Shown here one piece after another: positions 42,586-50,614 of a DNA stretch of 53,985 nucleotides. The notes beneath the pieces are model-generated. The model had not been told where the DNA came from. It was given only the letters and a program-made list of their open reading frames with translations, and did not search any database. Made by a program: the position numbers and the translations under genes. This DNA is from Lachnospiraceae bacterium (GTDB lineage Bacteria; Bacillota; Clostridia; Lachnospirales; Lachnospiraceae): positions 1-53,985 of the forward strand of contig JAFUUX010000019.1 of assembly GCA_017471325.1 (NCBI GenBank), in the 5' to 3' direction. The first letter of the stretch is position 1, and each line of letters begins with the position of its first letter.

Positions 42586-43959
42586 TTATTCCAAAAACAG
42601 TTTTTCCAAAGCATTCTTCATCTGCTGCCGGGAATACACGCCCTCCCGCAGCTGCGCGTATGCAGCGGTTTCCGGCCTCTTCCTCAGTTTTTCCGCCGTC
42701 AGTTCCTCCCAGTCAGCAAAGCCGATCCCCGGGATGCCGTTGCCCGAAAGTACCTTTTCATAACTGACGGGGATCGTATCCAGAAATACCGCCTCCTGCA
42801 GTACGCCGGAAGTCTGCGTTCCGTACTGCGCCGGCCGGTAGGGCAGTACCACATACCGTGCTTTCCCCAGCAAAGTCAGATATTCCCCGCGGGACAGGTA
42901 CACATCCTCGATCAGGATATTTTTTCCCGCAGCCTTCCGCAGGCGCTCCACCCGTTCCTTATCATAAAAACGTCCCGCGATATGCAGCGGATAACCATTC
43001 CGGGTAAAGCATTCCACCAGCGCCTCGATCTCCTTCTCCGCCCCCATCGTGCCAAGGCATACCGCCATCTCTTCCTTGCGCGCAGCGCGGTAACTGCCGT
43101 ACACCGCCTCATCATACGCGTAATCCGGCAGGAACAGCTGTCTTGCATTCTTAAACTGCAGCTGCGGCCCGGTCGCTATGATACAGCGCATTTTTTTCTG
43201 CGCCCGCTCAAAGATCCGCTGCTTGATGCGCGCCGTAAAGCCACCGTGATATCCGTCCAGAAACATGGTGCAGAAGATCTGCTTCCCGTGGTTTCCAAAG
43301 AGCGCCAGATACAGCATCAGGTAAAACTCCGTGTTGAAGAACCATATCTTCTCCGCGCCGGTATGCCGGAAGACCGAATGGATATTGGAAAACATGCGTA
43401 CTTTATTCCATATCTTCTCAAACAGGGAAGGGTGTCCCTTCATCACAATATGGTGCGGCAGCACTTTTGCGCCGCATCCGCACTGTACATCCGCCGCCTC
43501 TAAAATACAGCGCGGCGCAAAGACTTCGGCCGAAAACGTTTCCCTGATCAGCGCGTGGTACTCTCCCAGCACCTTCGGCGCATGCCCCACCGCAGTGCCG
43601 TTTTCATCACAACGCCCCTGGTATTCCGCCATACAGAGCCTGTTTTTTTTCTGTTCCTGCATGTTCAGTAACTGTTCAGAATCCCCCCGCTTCTGACAGT
43701 CACGCATTTCCGCCATGCATGATCTCGCTGCTGACGCAAACAGTCCTGCTAAATTCGTTGCACAGCTACGGCATAGTGTTCTTCTAACAAACGAGTTTGT
43801 AAGAAGAGCATCTATCATTAAGCAGGCACTTGTATCGCCCGGTGGCGGAAATGCCGTAAAACCCGGGCCTCCTGCGCTGTATACGGTCTTGCTGATCTCA
43901 CCTCGTTTGACAGGCAGGAACCGGTATCGCGGTATCTTCTGAACAGTTTCCATACTCAT
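42586..43959 (-). CDS. Glycosyltransferase (GT-B) with a 97-codon MITE-encoded N-terminal insert
   Basis: A GT-B-like protein of 458 codons. The native part has KIWFFNTEFYLMLYLALFG, AVCLGTMGAEKEIEALV, YPLHIAGRFYDKERVERL and a donor-site block LPYRPAQYGTQTSGVLQEA. The ATG at 43957-43959 overlaps the upstream GT2 stop by 4 bases. After MSM, a mobile element (43668-43950) with its 8-bp duplication adds 291 bases, exactly 97 codons with no stop. The native frame then resumes as QEQKKNRL. Removing the element gives MSMQEQKKNRL, a normal start. Internal ATGs in the element (CMAEMRD) or at 43662 could also initiate. The function is probably intact; the family is inferred. Confidence 0.8.
   Translation of the reverse strand: MSMETVQKIPRYRFLPVKRGEISKTVYSAGGPGFTAFPPPGDTSACLMIDALLTNSFVRRTLCRSCATNLAGLFASAARSCMAEMRDCQKRGDSEQLLNMQEQKKNRLCMAEYQGRCDENGTAVGHAPKVLGEYHALIRETFSAEVFAPRCILEAADVQCGCGAKVLPHHIVMKGHPSLFEKIWNKVRMFSNIHSVFRHTGAEKIWFFNTEFYLMLYLALFGNHGKQIFCTMFLDGYHGGFTARIKQRIFERAQKKMRCIIATGPQLQFKNARQLFLPDYAYDEAVYGSYRAARKEEMAVCLGTMGAEKEIEALVECFTRNGYPLHIAGRFYDKERVERLRKAAGKNILIEDVYLSRGEYLTLLGKARYVVLPYRPAQYGTQTSGVLQEAVFLDTIPVSYEKVLSGNGIPGIGFADWEELTAEKLRKRPETAAYAQLREGVYSRQQMKNALEKLFLE
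43660..43667 (+). repeat. Left target-site duplication of element at 43668, decayed
   Basis: CATGTTCA here against CATACTCA at 43951-43958: six of eight positions agree. This suggests an older insertion than the copies with exact duplications. Confidence 0.65.
43668..43950 (+). mobile_element. IS66-like MITE, 283-bp copy inside a glycosyltransferase gene
   Basis: The ends are GTAACTGTTCAGAA and TTCTGAACAGTTTC (revcomp GAAACTGTTCAGAA). It shares the terminal palindrome, the GCATTTCCGCCAT stem and the CAGTCCTGCT/AGCAGG stem with the copy at 6011. It has two extra segments: one around 43770-43820 containing its own ACAAACGAGTTTGT dyad, and one around 43880-43925. Despite about 280 bases of stem-loop sequence, the minus-strand frame used by the host gene has no stop codon. 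It lies in the same plus orientation as all other copies in the window. Confidence 0.82.
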
Positions 43960-44960
43960 TTCAGTTGCATCCTCTGATATAGATAATACATCCGCAATAA
44001 AAGGTGCAGTACGGACGGACTGATGCCTCCGAGCCTCGCCGCGGCGCGGTTCTGCTTCCGGCCGGCGCCGTCCTTTCTGACACGCCTGGACAATACATAG
44101 ATATCCTGCTTTAAGCGCGCGCCAAATCTGGTTCCGCTGAAATACAGCGGCGTTTCCGATAAGATCTGGCAGCATGCGGAATAATGCCGGGACAGTGCCG
44201 CCGGATAGCAGTCCGGATACTTTTCCTTCACAAACTGCAGCATTTTCCGGCAGTGCTTATAATACGCCGGATTGCGCGTCTTGGAAGTGGCGTACATCGT
44301 GCTGCTGCCGCGCTGCAGATAGTAATATGTCGTGCGCTCTCCATAGACCGCACGCTGTGCCGCGGCAAACACCCTGTAGATCGTCCCCATATCCTCCGCC
44401 TCGGTGCCTTCCGGAAAACGGATCTCCTCCCAAAGCCCCTTTTCCATCAGCATCCCCCAGGGCACGCTCATGAAATGCTCCTGATACAGCAGCGCTTTCA
44501 GGCAGTTTTCCCCTTCATAACAGCTATATTCCTCCGTCAGCGCTTCTGATGCTGTCTCCTGCACGGACGCCTGCTCCTTCTGCAGCTGCTTCGGCGTGCA
44601 TTTGCGATGCGCACTCTTTACGATCTGCGCTCCGGTGCGCTCCCGCAGGCTGCGCAGATACTGCAGATGCGCAGGCGCGATCTCATCATCGCTGTCCACG
44701 AAGGTGAGCAGTTCCCCCTTTGCCTGCTCTATCCCGTAATTCCTGGCTGCCGCAGCGCCCTTATTCTGCATATGAACTGCCCTGACCTGCGGATACTCCC
44801 CGGCATAGCGGTCGCAGATCTCTGGTGAGGCATCCGTCGAGCCGTCATCCACCAGCAGCAGTTCGTAACCCGTATCCTCCTGATGCAGGATGCTCTCTAT
44901 GCAGTTTTCCAGAAATGCCTCCGCCTGATAGACAGGCACGATCACACTGATAGTTTCCAA
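43956..44960 (-). CDS. Glycosyltransferase family 2
   Basis: A 334-residue GT-A enzyme. ISVIVPVYQAEAFLENCIES, LLVDDGSTDASPEICDRYA, KGAAAARNYGIEQ and LLTFVDSDDEIAPAH form a standard GT2 N-terminal domain with the DSDD metal site. GTEAEDMGTIYRVFAAA gives the acceptor-side ED. The C-terminus is basic, consistent with peripheral membrane contact. Its TGA overlaps the ATG of the next glycosyltransferase by 4 bases, the junction beside which the MITE inserted. It is part of the right glycan run; the sugar is unknown. Confidence 0.87.
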   Translation of the reverse strand: METISVIVPVYQAEAFLENCIESILHQEDTGYELLLVDDGSTDASPEICDRYAGEYPQVRAVHMQNKGAAAARNYGIEQAKGELLTFVDSDDEIAPAHLQYLRSLRERTGAQIVKSAHRKCTPKQLQKEQASVQETASEALTEEYSCYEGENCLKALLYQEHFMSVPWGMLMEKGLWEEIRFPEGTEAEDMGTIYRVFAAAQRAVYGERTTYYYLQRGSSTMYATSKTRNPAYYKHCRKMLQFVKEKYPDCYPAALSRHYSACCQILSETPLYFSGTRFGARLKQDIYVLSRRVRKDGAGRKQNRAAARLGGISPSVLHLLLRMYYLYQRMQLK

Positions 44961-44991
44961 CGCTCTCTCTCCTTATGTCAGCCGCGTTTTT

Positions 44992-45867
44992 TTATATCTT
45001 TATCCCATGCTCCGCAAGGAATTTCCGCATCTGTCCGTAATCCGCAAACTCTTTGCTCCAGCCGTGCACCGCAAACGGCACTTCCCCGTGCTCCACACTC
45101 TTTCGCAGTCCATACTCCAGAGCAAACATCCGGCCTGTTCTGATATCCGCCGGACGGAAGCCCCGTCTGCTCTCCCTGCCGAATACGCCAAAGAAGATAT
45201 CCTCATTCCGCTTCCAAAACCAGTAGATCTTGCGCCAGCGGAATTCCCGGATCAGTTCCCTGCAATGCTGTACATGCCGCAGGGAAAACCCGCCGTTTCC
45301 CATGACGATGCCCTGTCCCGGCGATTTTACGCAGCGCACTTTAAAAAAAGGAAATTTCTCTGTTTTCGGAAAGGTCCATTCCCAGATGCGCCGCGGCGGC
45401 TGCCAGGGCGCACCGTAATAATCATATCCCAGCGCCATAAAGTCCGGGATCTCATCCTGTGCCTTCCATACCACGGCATCCGGCTGGGCGATCAGCAGAT
45501 AATCATACTCCGAAAACGCCGCGTAAAAATCCTCCGACAGCAGCAGTTTATTATACCCTTTGATCCCCCGGAAATACCGGTCCGGAAAGCGCTGATAGCA
45601 CGCCTTCGGAAAGTGCGCCTCATACCATGCGGTATCCAGACCAAACGGTACCGTAAAAACGATCTTCTCCGCCGTCAGCACCCGGAAATAGCGCTCCACG
45701 CAAGCCTGCTCATCCGCATCAAACCGGGGCTTATAGGCAGGGATCAGGGCAACATAGGTCTGCCTTTTCTCCTGCTGTTTTTTCAGCGCCGTCCGCCCGT
45801 CCCGGTCCATGCCTTCACCTGCTCCCCTTTCTGCTGCCGTGCCGTCATCACGCATGCGTTTTCCCAT
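44992..45867 (-). CDS. DUF5672-type protein, probable glycosyltransferase
   Basis: A 291-codon frame. The conserved part starts near residue 37 with TYVALIPAYKPRFDADEQAC and contains IKGYNKLLLSEDFYAAFSEY, YLLIAQPDAVVWKA (a D at the metal-binding place), YDYYGAPWQPP and VMGNGGFSLRHVQHC, with NEDIFFGVFG near the end. This order is that of DUF5672 proteins, thought to be GT-A-like glycosyltransferases. The first ATG (45867) overlaps the upstream GT4 by 20 bases. The ATG at 45810 (MDRDGRTALKK) has AGGTGAAGG upstream and may be the true start. It is an internal gene of the right glycan run. Confidence 0.8.
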   Translation of the reverse strand: MGKRMRDDGTAAERGAGEGMDRDGRTALKKQQEKRQTYVALIPAYKPRFDADEQACVERYFRVLTAEKIVFTVPFGLDTAWYEAHFPKACYQRFPDRYFRGIKGYNKLLLSEDFYAAFSEYDYLLIAQPDAVVWKAQDEIPDFMALGYDYYGAPWQPPRRIWEWTFPKTEKFPFFKVRCVKSPGQGIVMGNGGFSLRHVQHCRELIREFRWRKIYWFWKRNEDIFFGVFGRESRRGFRPADIRTGRMFALEYGLRKSVEHGEVPFAVHGWSKEFADYGQMRKFLAEHGIKI

Positions 45868-47161
45868 ACTGTTCCGCGATCAGTTCCGCCGTATGGCTCC
45901 AGGAAAATCGATCCTGCTCCTGCTCCACGTTTTTCCGGAATTCCGCCTCTTTCTGTTCGGAAAAATACAGACAGATCTTCTCCGCCAGCGCCTGTGGATC
46001 CCGCGGCGGCACCACATAACCGCTGAAGCCATCCGTAACCACCTCCGGCAGGCCGCCCACCTCCGTTGCGATCACCGGCAGGCCAAAGCCAAAGGCGATC
46101 TGCACGATAGCCGACTGGGTTGCGGAAATATACGGGCAGACACATACATCTGCCGCGGCAAAGTACGGCTCGATCTCCGCATCCGGCACATAACCGTCCC
46201 GCACCACGAAGTGTTCCCGCACGCCGCTTTCCGACATCAGCGCGTCATATTCCGGGCGTTTCCCGGCAAAATCACCTACCACGTAGATCTTTGCCGAAGG
46301 AAGCGCGGATACGATCTGCGGCGCTGCCCCGATCAGATAGCGCAGGCCTTTGTACTCCCGTACCAGTCCAAAAAACAGGATCATCTGCTCCGTTTCCGAA
46401 AGCCCCAGTTTTTCCCGCGCGGTCTTCCTGTCCATGCCGCTTAACTTAAAGGCGTTGTAAGTCGGCAGCACGGTTCTGGTGTAGGGCATCTGCGGCAGCA
46501 GCTTCTTTAGATCCGCCGCATCCAGTTTGGAATGCAGGATGCAGAAACTGCCCTTCTTCAGCGTGCCTTTGGTCAGCAGCCGGTCCATCGGAAAACGCTC
46601 ATGCGGCAGCACGTTGTGACACACAAAATACACCGGGATCTTTTTCAGCGCTCCCAACAGGACCTGATAGCAGGGTGCGAAATACGGATGCCACCATTGC
46701 ACGATCACCAGATCCGGCTTACAGGCGCGGATCTTTTTTCCGGCAGATCTCCAGTTCAGCGGATTGGCCGTATTGATGCAAAAATCCGCGTCCGGGATCT
46801 CAAACGTGCGGTTGCCGTAATCCCGCTGCTCTTTTTTAAACATAAACTTCGGGTACTGCAGGCTGTACGAAAATGTTTTTACTTCGCAGTTCTTTTTCAG
46901 TTCTTTTACCAGCAGGCCGGTATAATGGGAAATGCCGCCTTTATAGGGATATACCGGTCCCACCACCGCGATCCTTTTTAATTTCTGTAACTGTTCAGAA
47001 CCCCCCGGGTTCTGACAGTTACGCATTTCCGCCATGCATAATCTCACTTCGCTCGATGGCGGAAATGCCGTAAAACTCGGGCATCCTACGCTACGCTTCG
47101 GGAGCCCTCGCGGTACCTTCTGAATAGTTACTAATTTCTTATCTGATACTGTTTCCGTCAT
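45848..47161 (-). CDS. Glycosyltransferase family 4 with a 51-codon MITE-encoded N-terminal insert
   Basis: A 437-codon GT4. The native domain begins KRIAVVGPVYPYKGGISHY and contains MILFFGLVREYKGLRYLIGA, YFAAADVCVCPYISATQSAI and GLPVIATEVGGLPEV. The ATG at 47161 has AGAGGAGAG directly upstream and starts MTETVSDKKL. A 145-bp mobile element plus its exact 8-bp duplication TAATTTCT then adds 153 bases, 51 codons, read without a stop, before KRIAVV. Excising it gives MTETVSDKKLKRIAVV in frame. Without the element there is no ATG, GTG or TTG immediately before KRIAVV, so the upstream start is needed unless an ATG inside the element (47035 or 47026) is used. Confidence 0.87.
   Translation of the reverse strand: MTETVSDKKLVTIQKVPRGLPKRSVGCPSFTAFPPSSEVRLCMAEMRNCQNPGGSEQLQKLKRIAVVGPVYPYKGGISHYTGLLVKELKKNCEVKTFSYSLQYPKFMFKKEQRDYGNRTFEIPDADFCINTANPLNWRSAGKKIRACKPDLVIVQWWHPYFAPCYQVLLGALKKIPVYFVCHNVLPHERFPMDRLLTKGTLKKGSFCILHSKLDAADLKKLLPQMPYTRTVLPTYNAFKLSGMDRKTAREKLGLSETEQMILFFGLVREYKGLRYLIGAAPQIVSALPSAKIYVVGDFAGKRPEYDALMSESGVREHFVVRDGYVPDAEIEPYFAAADVCVCPYISATQSAIVQIAFGFGLPVIATEVGGLPEVVTDGFSGYVVPPRDPQALAEKICLYFSEQKEAEFRKNVEQEQDRFSWSHTAELIAEQYGKTHA
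46979..46986 (+). repeat. Left target-site duplication of element at 46987
   Basis: TAATTTCT, repeated exactly at 47132-47139. Confidence 0.92.
46987..47131 (+). mobile_element. IS66-like MITE, 145-bp copy inside a glycosyltransferase gene
   Basis: The ends GTAACTGTTCAGAA and TTCTGAATAGTTAC are inverted repeats with one mismatch, flanked by the exact 8-bp duplication TAATTTCT. Inside are the terminal AGAACCC/GGGTTCT palindrome and the GCATTTCCGCCAT/ATGGCGGAAATGC stem. The CAGTCCTGCT stem of the longer copies is missing. The sequence is almost identical to the copy at 53846. On the minus strand one frame is open throughout and is the frame used by the host gene. Confidence 0.92.
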
Positions 47162-47352
47162 CTCTCCTCTTCCGCCGTCATATCGCTTTTATACCCGCGA
47201 GCGGGATCCACTGCCGTTTCCGATCTCACCTGCTCTGTATAGCGCTTTACCGACAGGCAGGCTCATCAGCAAAACTTCCAGCCGCGATATATGCCGTCAA
47301 ACCGCCCCGGTGCTGTCACGCCCACCTGCGCGTTTCTTTTTTACAGGATGCT

Positions 47353-48453
47353 TCAGCCGCGCACTTTCTCCGCATACGCCAGCCAGGCATCCGTGATCTT
47401 CTCCACGGATGCGTCTTCTATGATGCGCCGCGCCGCCTGCGCCACCCGTTCCGCTTCCCCGGGATACTCCAGCATCTTGCGGATGGCGGCTGCCATTTCC
47501 TTATCGTCCCCAACCGTTACGAGCAGCCCGTTTTCCCCATCTTCGATCAGTGCCGCCGGCCCGCCGCTGGGGCAGTCCGTCGCCACCACGGGCACGCCTA
47601 AAGCCATCGCCTCCATCAGCGCGTTGGGCATACCCTCATATTTTGAGGACAGCACATAACAGGCCGCATCAAAGATGCATTTTTCCAGATCCTCATGGTT
47701 TCCCATGAACAGGATACGCTCCGTCAGGTGATGGCTGCGCACCCACTCCCGTATCTGGTGGATCGTATTGTCCTCACTGGCGCCGCCGTAGATCTCCAGT
47801 TTGACCTGCGGATGATCCTTTGTGATCCGTTCAAAGGCCTTCACCAGCGTCATATAATCCTTGGCTTCGTGAAAACGTCCCACGCTCACCACTGCGGGAC
47901 GCCGCTCCTTAGGCTGCGGCGCGCTGCCATACTTCGGGTGCAGCGGATTTAGGATAACCGCTGCTCTCTCCGCCACCTGCCGGTCAAAAAAGTCCCTGGC
48001 ACCCGTGGTCTGAAATACCGCGCCTGCCGCTTTCCGATACAGTTTATTTGCCAAAAACTTCTGTTTGGGAGAAGCATAGTCCACTGCCGGATCGCTGCGC
48101 ACGGAAATGATCACCGGGATGCGCAGCCCCCGCGCCGCCAGCACCGCCCGGTAATTTGCCGTCTGCATAAAGGCATATACCACATCCGGCTGCTCCCGCT
48201 TCATGCATTCCCGCAGCCTGCCGATCCGCAGGCGCATACGGCTTAAGCGGGATCTCTTTTCCTCCGCCGCCGTCAGCCCCACGGATATGCGCCGCACATT
48301 TGCCGGCAGGGGATATTCCTCTTTGGATACGCACAATGTCGCCACGCACACTTCAAGGCCGCGCCGCGCCATCTCCGCCGCCAGCGTGGTCACGACACGC
48401 TCTGCGCCGCCTTTTCCCAAACTGTAGATATGAAATAAAACCTTTCGGATCAT
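47353..48453 (-). CDS. Glycosyltransferase family 4 (GT-B)
   Basis: A 366-residue GT-B enzyme. VLFHIYSLGKGGAERVVTTLA is the canonical GT4 N-terminal loop. The donor domain contains VVSVGRFHEAKDYMTLVKAF, VKLEIYGGASEDNTIHQI, RILFMGNHEDLEKCIFDAACY and VLSSKYEGMPNALMEAMALG (E-x7-E), then VATDCPSGGPAALIEDGENG. The order and the GGAERV loop are typical of capsule and exopolysaccharide transferases. It starts 16 bases after the asnB-like gene. The 191 bases to the next gene downstream hold no visible gene or terminator. The sugar is unknown. Confidence 0.9.
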   Translation of the reverse strand: MIRKVLFHIYSLGKGGAERVVTTLAAEMARRGLEVCVATLCVSKEEYPLPANVRRISVGLTAAEEKRSRLSRMRLRIGRLRECMKREQPDVVYAFMQTANYRAVLAARGLRIPVIISVRSDPAVDYASPKQKFLANKLYRKAAGAVFQTTGARDFFDRQVAERAAVILNPLHPKYGSAPQPKERRPAVVSVGRFHEAKDYMTLVKAFERITKDHPQVKLEIYGGASEDNTIHQIREWVRSHHLTERILFMGNHEDLEKCIFDAACYVLSSKYEGMPNALMEAMALGVPVVATDCPSGGPAALIEDGENGLLVTVGDDKEMAAAIRKMLEYPGEAERVAQAARRIIEDASVEKITDAWLAYAEKVRG

Positions 48454-48469
48454 GTCACCTGTTTTCCCG

Positions 48470-50335
48470 TTACGCTTTCTTCCCCCGATCCTTCCGATAC
48501 CACTGCTCCAGCATCAGCACATTCCATACCAGATGTGGGGAAGTCCCGTTTTTGACAAAATGATGCCAGAGTTTTTGCACCGCCTTTTTCTCCAGCAGGC
48601 CGTCCTCCGCTGCCAGGCTGTTCCCCAGCAGTTCCGCTGTCCACTCTGCCGTATGCCCTTCCGAAAGCCAGCGCTTGAGCGGTACGGAAAAGCCTTTCTT
48701 CGGCCGGTCCATCAGTTCCTTCGGCACATAGCGGTACAGCACTTCCTTCAATACCTTTTTGGTCACCGTGCCGTCATAGGCAAATGCGGCAGGCAGCGAA
48801 AAAGCAAACGCCACCACATCCTTATCCAGCATGGGGATACGGTTTTCCAGCGAAACCGCCATACCCGCGCGGTCCACCTTCACCAGGATATCATCGGGAA
48901 GGTATTGCCGCATGTCCGCAAGCTGCATCTCATGCACCTCATCGGAAAGGATGCGCTCTCCGGCGAGCGGCTGTCCGCGAAATGCCAGTTTCTCCATCAT
49001 CGGATCCATGTGGTCTACCGCTTCCTTCAGTTCCAGGATATTGCCCGCCTGCATGCACACACCGCTGCGGTAGACGGTATTGCTCCCGAAATGCGCTTTC
49101 CTGCCCACCGCGCCGGCCATGCGCCGCAGCCCGTAGGGGCCTTTCTGCAGTTTCTGCCAGAGCCCGTGTATCTTTGGATATGTCACATAGCCGCAGAACA
49201 GTTCATCCCCGGCATCCCCGCTTAAGGAAACCGTTACCTGCGATTTCGCCAGTTTGCTCACCAGACAGGTGGGGATCTGCGAACTGTCCGCAAAGGGTTC
49301 CCCATAGATAAAGGGAATCTTCGGGATCACCTCCTGCAGTTCTTTTTCCGAGACGTACTGTTCAAAATGCTGCGTTCCCAGATGCTGCGCGATCGCCCTG
49401 GCGGCAGGCGCCTCATCGTATTTCTTTTCATCAAAGCCAATGGAAAAAGTGCGCACCTTTTCCCCGGACAGTTTGGTCATCAGCGCCACCACCGCAGCCG
49501 AATCGATCCCGCCGGAAAGATACGCCCCCAGCGGCACATCGGCGATCATCTGCCCGCGCACGGACGCTGTCAGCAGGCGGTCCAGTTCCTCCACCGCCTC
49601 GGAAAAACTTCCCCGGAACGGCTGCGCCTCCCCCTGCCTTGCCACGGCCCTGATATCATAATACAGTTCTTTTTCGATCTTCTGAAAAGGCGCGCGCAGG
49701 CTCAGGCACTGTCCCGGCAGCACCTTGTAGATCCCCTCGTAGATCGTATCCGGCGCCGGGATATAGCCGTACTGCATATACGCCGGCAGCACATCCCTGC
49801 GGATATGCTCTGTTGCGTGCGGATACTCCCTCAGCGCCCCCAGTTCCGACGCAAACACAAAATGCCCGTCCACCATCCCGTAAAACAGCGGCTTCTCTCC
49901 GATCCTGTCCCGCATCAGATACAGCCTCTTTTCCGACCTGTCATACAAAGCGATGGCAAACATGCCCCTGATGCGCTCCAGTGTCCCATGCACGCCATAA
50001 TGCGCGAACGCATTGAGCAGCACTTCGGTATCCGAGCCGCTGCGGTAAAGGTCTTTGCAGCCGGCCGCCTCCATACTGCTGCGCAGCTCATCCGCATTAT
50101 AGATCTCGCCGTTAAAGACGATCACAAAGCGCCCGTCCCGGGAATGCATGGGCTGCATACCGCTCATGGACACATCACGGATCGCCAGCCGGCGGAAGCC
50201 AAAGGTTACGCCGCTCTGCTCATCCAGCCAGGCATCCCCTGCATCCGGTCCCCTGTGATAGAGCCGGTCCATCATCTTTTCGATCGTCTCACTCCGGCGT
50301 CCCGCATCGTTGATAAAGCCTGCTATCCCGCACAT
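48470..50335 (-). CDS. asnB: Glutamine-dependent asparagine-synthetase-like amidotransferase
   Basis: A 621-residue two-domain enzyme. The N-terminal glutaminase has the nucleophile Cys2 in MCGIAGFIND, plus FGFRRLAIRD, FNGEIYNADELR and SGSDTEVLL. The synthetase domain has the ATP PP-loop AYLSGGIDSAAVVALM near residue 274 and LSGDAGDELFCGY further on. The known reaction is ATP-dependent amidation of aspartate using glutamine. In polysaccharide clusters close relatives amidate uronic acids or other carboxylates, and its place as first gene of the right glycan run makes that possible (inference). It has its own promoter, and GGAGCAGG lies before the ATG. Confidence 0.9.
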   Translation of the reverse strand: MCGIAGFINDAGRRSETIEKMMDRLYHRGPDAGDAWLDEQSGVTFGFRRLAIRDVSMSGMQPMHSRDGRFVIVFNGEIYNADELRSSMEAAGCKDLYRSGSDTEVLLNAFAHYGVHGTLERIRGMFAIALYDRSEKRLYLMRDRIGEKPLFYGMVDGHFVFASELGALREYPHATEHIRRDVLPAYMQYGYIPAPDTIYEGIYKVLPGQCLSLRAPFQKIEKELYYDIRAVARQGEAQPFRGSFSEAVEELDRLLTASVRGQMIADVPLGAYLSGGIDSAAVVALMTKLSGEKVRTFSIGFDEKKYDEAPAARAIAQHLGTQHFEQYVSEKELQEVIPKIPFIYGEPFADSSQIPTCLVSKLAKSQVTVSLSGDAGDELFCGYVTYPKIHGLWQKLQKGPYGLRRMAGAVGRKAHFGSNTVYRSGVCMQAGNILELKEAVDHMDPMMEKLAFRGQPLAGERILSDEVHEMQLADMRQYLPDDILVKVDRAGMAVSLENRIPMLDKDVVAFAFSLPAAFAYDGTVTKKVLKEVLYRYVPKELMDRPKKGFSVPLKRWLSEGHTAEWTAELLGNSLAAEDGLLEKKAVQKLWHHFVKNGTSPHLVWNVLMLEQWYRKDRGKKA

Positions 50336-50424
50336 ATACCTGCTCCGTATCTTATCCTTTCTTCCTGCCGCGTTTACCGGTCCCGCTCACGGTGGTTTTC
50401 TGTCAAACACGCATATTTCATATT

Positions 50425-50453
50425 ATTTTACTAAAATTCTGCGCTTTTGTAAA
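50425..50453 (-). promoter_or_regulatory. Promoter of the right glycan run (asnB first)
   Basis: On the minus strand TTTACA (50448-50453), a 17-base spacer and TAAAAT (50425-50430) lie about 90 bases upstream of the asnB-like ATG. Confidence 0.6.
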
Positions 50454-50485
50454 TGTGTTTACATAATGTATCCTGTAAAATCCTT

Positions 50486-50538
50486 ACAAAATCCGGCGCA
50501 GTAAACGACAAAACGAAAATAGTTTTGTCGTTTACTAT
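50486..50538 (-). repeat. Partial copy of the family 2 (TA-target) element
   Basis: On the minus strand it matches the first 50 or so bases of the element at 29285, including the AGTAAACGACAAAAC/GTTTTGTCGTTTACT palindrome and GCGCCGGATTTTG. It then continues as TAAGG, which matches the other half of that element (reverse of CCTTACAAAATCCG). It looks like an internally deleted copy. Confidence 0.65.
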
Positions 50539-50555
50539 ATTTTTGTCGTTGACTA

Positions 50556-50598
50556 TAAAAAAAAGACCACGGGAGCCTTCGCTCCCGCGGCCTTTTTA
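50556..50598 (-). terminator. Rho-independent terminator after the chemotaxis receptor gene
   Basis: On the minus strand CGGGAGC and GCTCCCG pair around GAAG, extended by GGCC/GGTC, and are followed by TTTTTTTT. It lies about 15 bases past the stop. T residues on the plus side may allow bidirectional use. Confidence 0.88.
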
Positions 50599-50614
50599 TA
50601 TCGCACGTTCACAC

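Noticed and set aside
45007..46026. Plus-strand frame of 339 codons
   Set aside because: It is antisense to the DUF5672 and GT4 genes; the product is Arg/Pro-rich with no known domain.
47170..47280. Gap upstream of the GT4 at 45848-47161 as another element copy
   Set aside because: It shares a few words (GATCTCACCT, GACAGGCAGG) with the extra segment of the 283-bp MITE, but has no matching ends or target duplication.
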